Of a stretch of 64,000 bases of DNA, positions 31,934 through 38,678 are shown in pieces. A program made the position numbers and the translations under genes. Under the pieces are notes generated by a model that had not been told where the DNA came from, searched no databases, and saw nothing but the letters and a program-made list of their open reading frames with translations. Each line of letters starts with the position of its first letter. Position 1 is the stretch's first letter. Source of the DNA: DATKKG01 sp035543015 (GTDB lineage: Archaea; Thermoproteota; Nitrososphaeria; Conexivisphaerales; DTJL01); assembly GCA_035543015.1 (NCBI GenBank), contig DATKKG010000075.1:111420-175419 (forward strand), written 5' to 3'.

Positions 31934-33433
31934 TCAGTTACTGGGTTGCTTCCCCAGCCCGAATCCTCGAAACCGGGATGTCAAGCCAGAGAGCTTTGAC
32001 TGTTGAGTGCTTGCTTCCGCGGAATGATCAGGGCAAACCCATCTTCCGTTTTCTTGGTATGCGTGCTTGTCGCAGATTGTCTCGCCGCACTCTTCGCATA
32101 CCGCGATGGTCGGTCTTTTCAAGAGCGTGCACTTGGAACATTTGGCAAGGCTGTCTTCGATGGCTCTCCCAGAGGATGCGAAGTATCTCCTGACGTAGCT
32201 GGTCTGGCCTGCTTCGTACTGAAGGTCCCATTTTGGCACGTAAACGAGGTGCTGTCCGCGAATTTCGATTTCGTTAAGGCGGGGTACGATCCTCAGAGAC
32301 CTAGTTTCCGTTTCTCCTCTTACTCTTATGTCGTACTCTACGTCTTGTTCGTTCTTTTCCTTGACGTATTGTCTGGTCAGGTTGATTGCGTCTTCCTCGG
32401 TGATTGATGGTTCGGCGATAGATAGGTTGTAGTCAGAAGTCCGAAGGACGGGTTCGGTCATAGGGCTAACCGTTGTGAGTTCTTCGACGACAAGTTTGTC
32501 TTCCTTTGACTCGGCCCTTTCTTCCCTGCTCTTGAAAAACCCCGCGATTCCTTCAATTACGCTGCGTTCTCTGTTCACTATGTCGCCATCGAGCATGTCT
32601 ATCACAGTAGTTCCTTGGTCAGTGATTTTGTGGGTTCTTCCTGTTGGATCGTGTCTGACCGAGAGCATTCTGTATTTCACGAGAATGTAGGGCTGGTAGA
32701 GAAGCACGCTGCTGAAGAGCTTGACCGCATCTGGGTTCTTGATTGGGAGAGTAGAGGCGCTTGCAAAGTCAAGCTTGAGCGGAAGAACGGGGTCGGTCAA
32801 TTGGCTTGGGTTCCTGAGTCTACCTATGGAGTATTCGAAAAGCTTCTGTCGAAGTTCTTCCATGTCCCAGAGTTCGATGCCGTCGGAGTCTGCGAGTTTC
32901 TCCGCGTCCTTTGAGAAGACGCTGCTGGTAACGAACAGGCCGGAGGGTATGCCTATGTCCTTTAGGTCGTCTCTGAATTTCCGCATCTCGGTGGTACCCA
33001 CAGCTTTGGAAGGGTCGTAGTTCTTGCATTCTACGGCCCGTCGACGGTTTCCTCTGGAGACGAGGATGTCGATTTCTGCCACGGCGCCGCTCTTTGTAGG
33101 AGGCTTCGCTCTCATCTCGGTCTTGTAGCCCATTCTCTCAAGTATCGATGCCGTGGTCTGTTCGAGCTGTACTCCAAGATTGTAAGCCTTGAGTTTGACC
33201 GGAGCGAATTCCTCTTCTCCTTCGTCAGATCGTTCGATGGGGGCGGTGGTGGAGGGTTGAGGGCCGACGGCTTGCGCGTAAGTTGCCGGCTGAGGTGCTG
33301 GTTGGGCTGTGGGTTGAGATGGAGGCTTTGCTGGAGGAGTTTCGGTAGATGGTTGTAGGCTAGCCCCACATTCCGAGCAGAATTTGGCCGTCGGGTTCGC
33401 AAGTGGTTTTCCGCATTCGGGACAGAACTTCAA
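31934..33433 (-). CDS. zinc-ribbon Mrr-type restriction endonuclease-like protein
   Basis: A 499-residue protein. An N-terminal zinc ribbon (FCPECGKPL, then FCSECGASL) is followed by a Pro/Gln/Thr-rich linker (about 30-75). Next is an Mrr-like catalytic domain (about 85-195) with ILERMGYKTE, AEIDILVSRGN and RAVECKNYDPSK giving the D and E-C-K active-site residues. A long middle region of unknown fold follows, and a C-terminal zinc-binding domain has CSKC, CEEC and CDKH pairs (about 435-475). It may be defence or element maintenance. TTG 33433 start. Confidence 0.75.
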   Translation of the reverse strand: MKFCPECGKPLANPTAKFCSECGASLQPSTETPPAKPPSQPTAQPAPQPATYAQAVGPQPSTTAPIERSDEGEEEFAPVKLKAYNLGVQLEQTTASILERMGYKTEMRAKPPTKSGAVAEIDILVSRGNRRRAVECKNYDPSKAVGTTEMRKFRDDLKDIGIPSGLFVTSSVFSKDAEKLADSDGIELWDMEELRQKLFEYSIGRLRNPSQLTDPVLPLKLDFASASTLPIKNPDAVKLFSSVLLYQPYILVKYRMLSVRHDPTGRTHKITDQGTTVIDMLDGDIVNRERSVIEGIAGFFKSREERAESKEDKLVVEELTTVSPMTEPVLRTSDYNLSIAEPSITEEDAINLTRQYVKEKNEQDVEYDIRVRGETETRSLRIVPRLNEIEIRGQHLVYVPKWDLQYEAGQTSYVRRYFASSGRAIEDSLAKCSKCTLLKRPTIAVCEECGETICDKHAYQENGRWVCPDHSAEASTQQSKLSGLTSRFRGFGLGKQPSN

Positions 33434-33729
33434 TTCTTGCCTATCTCTATTGGATAGCTGTGTTTGAACAGCTTATAACGCTTGGGGGGCGCGGGCTTGA
33501 GCTGAGAAGCGCTTCGTTCTTAGTCGACGGCGGCTACCTTTGCGCAGTCGATCGGTCATAGTGCCAGTTATGATTATGTCTATCTAGACATTGTGTTAAA
33601 GTCCATGTTCAATTGCACATGAACATGCAATTGAAAGTCTTAGTTAATGTTTATGTTAATTACGTGGGTCTTCTACATGGTGCAACCCTTTTATGTAAGA
33701 ATTGACATAGGTGACGCGAGGAATAGAAG
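33434..33729. promoter_or_regulatory. noncoding region with nested inverted repeats: candidate origin and rep promoter
   Basis: This gap divides the divergent nuclease and rep genes. It holds three perfect inverted repeats within about 60 bases: TGTCTA-TC-TAGACA (33577-33590), CATGTTCA with TGAACATG (33604-33611/33620-33627) and TTCAATTGC with GCAATTGAA (33608-33616/33627-33635). The last two are interleaved. A TATA-like CTTTTATGTAA (33689-33699) lies about 35 bases before the rep GTG. Position beside an HUH Rep gene makes Rep binding or nicking sites plausible. Confidence 0.55.
33604..33635. repeat. interleaved inverted repeats
   Basis: Arms of 8 bases (CATGTTCA/TGAACATG, spacer 8) and 9 bases (TTCAATTGC/GCAATTGAA, spacer 10) overlap each other, so the strand can fold two mutually exclusive hairpins. 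Confidence 0.75.
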
Positions 33730-34794
33730 GTGAGCAGAACTCGTTCAATAATGACGCTCGAAGATTACGGCAAGAAAGAGCTTGACCCTCGATGGGTGAA
33801 GCTTGTCACAACGTTTTCACCGTATGACGCCGTGCGAGTTTCTGTTTGTAGGCAGGAGTTCTCTGGTTGGACGGACACGAATGGTCACAAGGTCTACCGT
33901 CCGATCCTCTGCCAAAGGAGGAACGTGTGTCCTGTTTGTGCTATGGTGTACACCGGTGTTCTGGCCGAGGATGCGACCGAGCTGGTCTCCAAGATCGCCT
34001 TCGCGACCGACGGGAGAGTGAATTTAGCTTCGGTGGATTTCACATTGGCCCCGGAAGCCCAAGCGATGGTGAAGATGCAGGACCTAGCCAAGCTGAGGAA
34101 GATGTGTTGGGAGGTCCTGAAGGAGGTCTACGGGGTCTACGACGAGTATGGGAATGAGAGAAGGCTGATTGCAGGGGTGGGGGTCAGCCAGTACTGGCAC
34201 AGTAGGAACCCATTCAAGGGTTTCTTTCCCCACTTCCATATGACGGTGCTGGATGTCTTCTACGACAGAAAAGAGGGATCGTTCGGCAGAGTCAACCTGT
34301 ATCTCGAACCGGAACGCCTGCAGTTACTCAAGGACCTGTGGCGGAATAGCTTCGAAGCGAGGTACGGCAGGACGACAGCTAAACTCTTCGACGTCCGCTA
34401 TCGCTACAGTCACGGGCAGGGTCGATTGAATCACAGGCTGACGTATTCCTTCAGAAGGGTGGTTATCGATTGCTACAAGAAGACCCTGAAGACTGGTCCG
34501 AAGGTCAAGGTAGACGTTGCTTGGATGCAGCAAATGCTACTGCCGCCTAAGAACTGGAAGGCAATCCAATGGTTCGGCTACCTTTCTGACGGCGTTAAGG
34601 CCAGCTTTCTGAAGAAGTTGGGCATCGGTTTCGAAAAGAAGTCCGTTAGGGATAGGGAGAAGCGCAAAGTCAAGTGCAATATCTGCGGAAATGATCTCTA
34701 TTGCTGTAGCCACGGGATACCCTATGATGAGCTATCGAAGGACAAAGAATGCAAGGTGCTCGCGTTCCCGAAGACGAGGAGGGTGTCTGCTTGA
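33730..34794 (+). CDS. rep: HUH rolling-circle replication initiator (Rep)
   Basis: A 354-residue protein resembling archaeal plasmid Rep proteins. An N-terminal zinc-type cluster (CQRRNVCPVCAMVYTG) precedes the HUH metal motif in FKGFFPHFHMTVLDVFYDRK. The nucleophile is probably one of the tyrosines in RRVVIDCYKKTLK or the YRYSHG segment; I cannot fix which. The C-terminal zinc finger KVKCNICGNDLYCCSHG is unusual for small Reps. GTG start. The next gene overlaps its stop as TTGA. Such enzymes nick one strand of the origin and stay covalently bound. Confidence 0.82.
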   Translation: MSRTRSIMTLEDYGKKELDPRWVKLVTTFSPYDAVRVSVCRQEFSGWTDTNGHKVYRPILCQRRNVCPVCAMVYTGVLAEDATELVSKIAFATDGRVNLASVDFTLAPEAQAMVKMQDLAKLRKMCWEVLKEVYGVYDEYGNERRLIAGVGVSQYWHSRNPFKGFFPHFHMTVLDVFYDRKEGSFGRVNLYLEPERLQLLKDLWRNSFEARYGRTTAKLFDVRYRYSHGQGRLNHRLTYSFRRVVIDCYKKTLKTGPKVKVDVAWMQQMLLPPKNWKAIQWFGYLSDGVKASFLKKLGIGFEKKSVRDREKRKVKCNICGNDLYCCSHGIPYDELSKDKECKVLAFPKTRRVSA

Positions 34795-35123
34795 GCGGAG
34801 AAAGCCTCCAGCCAGCCCAGAGGCTATACATAAAGAGGATTAGCGGTGGGCGAATCAAGTTCACCTTCGACGGGCCTTATCTGGGCGGTTCGTACCTGAT
34901 TCTCGAGCCGTACCTGAAGGACATGCTCGCGGGGAGGCGTTCCGAAGTCTACGCGCCTTTCGTGCCGGACTCGCCCGAGTGGAGGGAGCGGAGAAGAGGG
35001 TTCAGCGGGGAGAAGGACGGCGGTCCTTCGCCCGAGGGAGGGAGCGGGGCGAAGCCCCGCGACAAGGACGGGCAGGCACAGGACGGGAGCGGGCCGGACG
35101 ACGCTTCGTATAAAGAGGACTGA
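34791..35123 (+). CDS. hypothetical protein, rep-coupled
   Basis: A 110-residue protein beginning at TTG 34791, overlapping the rep stop by three bases, so translation is probably coupled. The first half is a small beta-rich domain (RLYIKRISGGRIKFTFDGPY, then GSYLILEPYLKDMLAG). The second half is disordered, rich in Glu, Arg, Gly and Asp. Inside the coding sequence a perfect 7-base hairpin (GCGGGGC-GAA-GCCCCGC, 35044-35060) appears. No family is recognised; a plasmid copy-control or accessory replication role is possible only from position. Confidence 0.6.
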   Translation: MSGESLQPAQRLYIKRISGGRIKFTFDGPYLGGSYLILEPYLKDMLAGRRSEVYAPFVPDSPEWRERRRGFSGEKDGGPSPEGGSGAKPRDKDGQAQDGSGPDDASYKED

Positions 35124-35150
35124 TGGCGACCTCTCCTACGTAGAGATGCG

Positions 35151-35528
35151 ATGAGAAAGCGCATTCTGGCATTCACAATTGTGGTGGCAGCTGTCTTGGC
35201 AGCGTTGGCTTTCTTCTTCTTGCCCATCGTGGATTATGGGTCTAGCCCAACCATCATAGTCTGTTCCATGTGCCCCAATTCAGTTCACATAACTGTTTCA
35301 GAAAGCTGCAAGCTGTTGGGGGTTGGGCAAGTGTTCGTTAGCTACTACTCTCGCAATGGCATTCGAACTGTTGATGCGGGGGGTCTCTCTTTTCACTGCG
35401 ATACCGCTTTCGGTGTTCAAGACTGGGGCTTTGGCACGCTTCAGGAGCTCTTTCAGGCGTTCGTTGTTGTTCGGTTCGTTCCGGTCATAGGAGCTCTAGT
35501 CAGATTTCTGCACTGGTTGTTCTCTTAG
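35151..35528 (+). CDS. hypothetical membrane protein
   Basis: A 125-residue protein from ATG 35151. It has a basic start (MRKRI) and an N-terminal transmembrane helix (about residues 6-27, LAFTIVVAAVLAALAFFFLP), then an extracellular-looking stretch with three Cys (IIVCSMCPNSVH, ESCKLLG), and a second hydrophobic region near the end (FVVVRFVPVIGALVRFLHWL). Unknown family. Its 3' end overlaps the convergent integrase gene by 33 bases. Confidence 0.6.
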   Translation: MRKRILAFTIVVAAVLAALAFFFLPIVDYGSSPTIIVCSMCPNSVHITVSESCKLLGVGQVFVSYYSRNGIRTVDAGGLSFHCDTAFGVQDWGFGTLQELFQAFVVVRFVPVIGALVRFLHWLFS

Positions 35529-36623
35529 AGCTTTGTTCTCTTTTAGCAGCGCAGATACCTGCAAGGTCAGCTCCTCGATGGTCTTCACTAGGCTGAATAT
35601 TCCCCTGCTGCCAGTGGCCGGACTGGTTAGGAAGTCGTCTTGCGGGTCGCAGAGGGACAACCGTGGGGCAAGGAACCTGTCGTACTCCTGAATGATTTCC
35701 GTGTCGTCGTCTAACGTGTATGTCTCTGCTTCATGCCCTTCCTTCATCGAATCTCCCATTAGGTGGTCCCAATGGTTCACGGGCATGGCTGTCTTCTGTG
35801 CTATCGTGTGGAATCTCTTTCGTAGGTAGTGGCTGGTCAGCCTTGCGCCGTGTTTGTCGAGGGCGTATTTTGTTATCTGTCTCCATAGGCTGTCGAAGTT
35901 GGGGAAAGGACAGTCTCTTCCGGTCTGTTTGGCGATGCTGAAGACGGCTTCTGCGACCCTCCTCGGTATGACGCAGATGTGAGGGATCCTGGCTTTGGTC
36001 TGCCAGTGTTCGATTGTGATGGTTGCGTACTTGTCGTCATAGAGCCTGATTTGGGACAGTTTGATTCTCTGGGCGATGCATCTGACCCTTTCTCCCGAAT
36101 AAGCCTGAAGCTCCATAAGGGTCTGGGTTTCGAAGTCCTGTCCTTCGAAGATCTCCTTCAGTATCCCGTCGCTGATCTTAGGCGTCCGCTTGGCAAAGTG
36201 GTTGTCGATCTTGGGGGCTAGCTTGACGCCGTTCCTTGTGAATAGTCCCTTGATGTAGGTGGCAAAGTTCCTGTAGGATGAAATGGGGTTCATGTTTGAG
36301 AATGTGAGTAACTTGTCGTCTATCCAGTGTGAGGACGGGTCGTTCCTTCTCTCTGTGACTAGGTCTTTGAAGGCATGGTCGGACACGGGGATTTCTAGGT
36401 AGTCGAGGAACCGTCGCATTGATTGGTGGGCGAGCGTGGATGTCGATTGGGAGAGGTAGCCTCTGTTCCTTCTTCTGCCCTTGATGCCTTCGAAATACGT
36501 CTGGACCGTGGGATCCCTGTCAAAGGTCAGGTACATTTTCTGGTAGTATGAGTTGGGCCTTCTCCTCGGTCTGAATGTTCGTGGTTTGTCTTTGTTCGGC
36601 GCGGGCAGGCCATCCTTGTTCAC
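35496..36623 (-). CDS. int: tyrosine recombinase/integrase
   Basis: A 375-residue site-specific recombinase. The N-terminal SAM-like arm/core-binding domain spans about residues 40-140 (STLAHQSMRRFLDYLEIP). The catalytic domain has Arg I in AYSGERVRCIAQ, a beta-hairpin Lys in HWQTKARIPH, the HxxR box in TSHYLRKRFHTIA, the His/Trp region NHWDHLMGDS and the nucleophile Tyr in HEAETYTLDD. The C-terminus ends with a coiled-coil-like helix (VKTIEELTLQVSALLKENKA). GTG start 36623. It marks the right side of the mobile island. Confidence 0.88.
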   Translation of the reverse strand: MNKDGLPAPNKDKPRTFRPRRRPNSYYQKMYLTFDRDPTVQTYFEGIKGRRRNRGYLSQSTSTLAHQSMRRFLDYLEIPVSDHAFKDLVTERRNDPSSHWIDDKLLTFSNMNPISSYRNFATYIKGLFTRNGVKLAPKIDNHFAKRTPKISDGILKEIFEGQDFETQTLMELQAYSGERVRCIAQRIKLSQIRLYDDKYATITIEHWQTKARIPHICVIPRRVAEAVFSIAKQTGRDCPFPNFDSLWRQITKYALDKHGARLTSHYLRKRFHTIAQKTAMPVNHWDHLMGDSMKEGHEAETYTLDDDTEIIQEYDRFLAPRLSLCDPQDDFLTSPATGSRGIFSLVKTIEELTLQVSALLKENKALREQPVQKSD

Positions 36624-36645
36624 GGCTCACGGTCACGCTTCACGG
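36620..36645. repeat. clustered CACGG repeats at the integrase 5' end
   Basis: CACGG occurs at 36621-36625, 36628-36632 and 36641-36645, with a truncated CACG at 36633-36636. This is a cluster of short direct repeats at the integrase start, possibly arm-type recombinase sites. Confidence 0.4.
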
Positions 36646-36713
36646 TTTATCATTGACGAATATACTTAACTAACGGTCTGTTCATAGCGTCAAGCGTAGA
36701 AGGAACCGCTTCC

Positions 36714-37376
36714 TTGAGTGTGGACACCGCTTCCCTTTTCGTTGAGGCATTCGCCGCAGCCTTCGGCGCCAGCGTCGGAGTGGGGGCAGTCTACCTCTAT
36801 TCCCGCAGGAACAGAAAGCCGAAGCCGGAGGCGCCCAAGGGCGAGCCTCGCCCTGCGACGGAGGCGTCTGACACCCTCCTGTTCAGGGGTCCCACCAAGA
36901 ACGAGGTCGAGAGCTCACGAAGGGAGCTGCGGCTCCTCAAGATGGAGAAGGAGTACCTGAGCGGGGCCCTGACGAGGGTGTACGAGGCCGAGGTTCAGGG
37001 GAGGATCACGAAAGACGAGATGCAGTACCTGTCGCAGAAGTACCGAGGGGAGCTCCAGGCCGTGGATGAGAAGCTCGCGAAGGCCCAGGCCGTGGTCGAG
37101 GTCGCCGACCTGGAGAACGCGAGGGAGGAGCTCCTCTCTCTGGTCAACAACAAGGTGGCGCAGATCGACGCCAGGCTCCGGGATCTGAAGGTGAACGTGG
37201 GCCCCGAGCTGCCTCCGATGGACAGGGCGCTGGAACCTCTGAAGGAGGAGAAGAGGGAGAAGGTCGTCGAGACCAGGAAGGAGAAGGCTCCGGTCATGGA
37301 CGAGAAGCTGAAGAAGGTCGTGGACGACATAAGCGAAGCCATGGCCAAGCTCGAGCAGATGGACATGGAGCAGTAG
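36714..37376 (+). CDS. membrane-anchored coiled-coil protein, unknown
   Basis: A 220-residue protein with one N-terminal transmembrane helix (residues 6-28, ASLFVEAFAAAFGASVGVGA), then a Pro/Lys-rich linker. A long charged helical region (about 60-150, with ELRLLKMEKEYLSGALTRVY and EMQYLSQKYRGELQAVDEK) has heptad-like spacing, and a second C-terminal helix (KLKKVVDDISEAMAKLEQMD) follows. I do not recognise the family; a structural or envelope role is likely. TTG 36714, or GTG 36720. rpiA starts six bases after the stop. The DNA is back to core composition. Confidence 0.72.
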   Translation: MSVDTASLFVEAFAAAFGASVGVGAVYLYSRRNRKPKPEAPKGEPRPATEASDTLLFRGPTKNEVESSRRELRLLKMEKEYLSGALTRVYEAEVQGRITKDEMQYLSQKYRGELQAVDEKLAKAQAVVEVADLENAREELLSLVNNKVAQIDARLRDLKVNVGPELPPMDRALEPLKEEKREKVVETRKEKAPVMDEKLKKVVDDISEAMAKLEQMDMEQ

Positions 37377-37381
37377 GGCCT

Positions 37382-38038
37382 TTGCTCGTCGACCTGGACA
37401 GGATGCCGACTCTCAGGAAGCAACTGCAGGCCACGGGCACGCTCGGGCTGGGGAGCGGCAGGGCGGCGGCCGACTTCGTCCGCTCTCTCGCCGGCACCGC
37501 CATGGCCCGCCGATTGACCGTATATCCCTCGTCGCTGCAGATCGAGCTAGTCGCAGTAGGCGCTGGCCTGCGTACGGCCTCCCTTGACTTCATCAAGGAG
37601 GTCGACACCGTGGTGGACGGGGCTGACCAGATCGATTCTAGGAGGCGCATCATCAAGGGAGGGGGAGGCGCTCTCCTGAACGAGAAGATACTATGGCAGG
37701 CGGCCAAGTCGATCTTCGTCATCGCGGGCGCCGAGAAGTTCGTCAAGGACCTCGGGATGCCCGTGCCGGTGGAGGTCGTCCCTGCCGCCCTCGAAGTCAC
37801 CGCCAAGAAGCTCCTCGCGCTCGGCGGTCGGTCCAGCCTCAGGCTCATGGACAGGGGCTTCCCCCTTCTCACGGAGCGGGGCAACGCCATCCTCGATGTC
37901 AAGTTCCATTCCATCACAGACGCCGAAGCCTTGGAGAAGAAGGTCAAGGGCCTTCCCGGAGTCGTCGAGGTGGGGCTCTTCAACTTCCCCGATGTCTCGA
38001 TCTACAAGATCGACGGCAGCTCCATAGAAGAGCTGTAG
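37382..38038 (+). CDS. rpiA: ribose-5-phosphate isomerase A
   Basis: Interconverts ribose-5-phosphate and ribulose-5-phosphate. The 218-residue protein has the phosphate loop LGLGSGRAAADFVRSL, VDTVVDGADQID (catalytic Asp), KGGGGALLNEKILW (catalytic Lys and Glu) and the late segment GNAILDVKFHSITDAEAL. TTG 37382 start, with no SD-like leader. It is convergent with apt six bases away; both feed nucleotide synthesis and salvage through ribose-5-phosphate and PRPP. Confidence 0.94.
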   Translation: MLVDLDRMPTLRKQLQATGTLGLGSGRAAADFVRSLAGTAMARRLTVYPSSLQIELVAVGAGLRTASLDFIKEVDTVVDGADQIDSRRRIIKGGGGALLNEKILWQAAKSIFVIAGAEKFVKDLGMPVPVEVVPAALEVTAKKLLALGGRSSLRLMDRGFPLLTERGNAILDVKFHSITDAEALEKKVKGLPGVVEVGLFNFPDVSIYKIDGSSIEEL

Positions 38039-38044
38039 GCGTTC

Positions 38045-38578
38045 CTACTTGTACACCAGCAGGGAGCTCACGTCGTAGCCCTTGAGCTTGCTCCTTCCGC
38101 CGAGGTACGCCAGCTCCACCACGAAGGCCATGCCCACAACCTTCCCACCCAGCTGCTCGATGAGCTTCGCCGCCGCCGAGGCGGTGCCGCCCGTGGCTAG
38201 GAGGTCGTCGACCAGCAGGACCCTCTGGCCCTTCTTCACCGCGTCTTCATGGATCTCTATCGATTCCTCGGCGTACTCGAGCTTGTAGGTGACCCTCCTC
38301 TTCTTCCATGGGAGCTTCCCAGGCTTCCTGAGAGGGACGAACCCTACACCCAGCTCCAGGGCGAGAGGAGCCCCGACTATGAAGCCTCTGGCTTCCACAG
38401 CTGCCACAAGGTCGATCTTCTTGCCCTTGTAGTGCGACGCGAGCCTCTTGATGGCCCACTTGAAGGCCTCTTCCTCCTTGAAGAGAGGCGTGAGGTCCCT
38501 GAAGATGACTCCCTTAACCGGATAGTCCGGGAGGTCCCTGATGAACTGCTTCAGGTCAGAAGGCTTCGTGGGATGCAA
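38045..38578 (-). CDS. apt: adenine phosphoribosyltransferase
   Basis: Salvages adenine to AMP using PRPP. The 177 residues contain IRDLPDYPVKGVIFRDLTPL (adenine side), AVEARGFIVGAPLALEL, the KPGKLPW loop and the PRPP-binding VLLVDDLLATGGTASAAA. ATG 38578. It is divergent from the Fe-S protein gene, whose frame is open into apt, but a TATA element at 38598-38607 argues for a later start there. Confidence 0.95.
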   Translation of the reverse strand: MHPTKPSDLKQFIRDLPDYPVKGVIFRDLTPLFKEEEAFKWAIKRLASHYKGKKIDLVAAVEARGFIVGAPLALELGVGFVPLRKPGKLPWKKRRVTYKLEYAEESIEIHEDAVKKGQRVLLVDDLLATGGTASAAAKLIEQLGGKVVGMAFVVELAYLGGRSKLKGYDVSSLLVYK

Positions 38579-38595
38579 CCCTCATTATGCCTTTC

Positions 38596-38608
38596 ATCGT
38601 TTATTTAA
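38596..38608 (+). promoter_or_regulatory. TATA-like promoter of the Fe-S protein gene
   Basis: ATCGTTTATTTAA at 38596-38608 in a G+C-rich background, about 70-80 bases before the TTG chosen for the Fe-S protein. It may also serve apt in the other direction. Confidence 0.45.
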
Positions 38609-38678
38609 GGAGTATGCGTCGGGCGGAGGTCGGCTAGGAAAGGGTAAAAAGGGAACCGGCCGCCTCATCAAGTCTGAT

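Larger units (their letters stand above)
29230..36700. mobile_element. putative integrated plasmid/provirus (about 7.5 kb)
   Basis: Between rpl37e and the coiled-coil protein gene lies a block that is visibly richer in A+T than both flanks. It encodes a tyrosine integrase (35496-36623, minus), an HUH replication initiator (33730-34794), two PD-(D/E)XK nucleases, several membrane proteins and tiny basic proteins, with little housekeeping content. This is the gene set of a small integrative plasmid or virus. No tRNA lies at either edge and I found no convincing attachment-site repeat, so the borders are set only by composition and gene content. Confidence 0.72.

Noticed and set aside
29237..36676. 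TCATTGA plus TTAA(T/C)TAACG at 29237-29260 and 36650-36676 as attachment-site repeats
   Set aside because: The two halves match but the spacing differs (14 versus 16 bases) and the spacer is unlike; too weak to call an att pair in A+T-rich DNA.
29229..36700. CRISPR array or defence island
   Set aside because: The repeats in the island are few, differ in length and lack regular spacers; no Cas protein is visible.
38541..38678. Upstream extension of the Fe-S protein to 38541
   Set aside because: The extra 46 residues would overlap the apt 5' end, and a TATA-like element lies inside them at 38596-38608, so transcription probably starts after that point.
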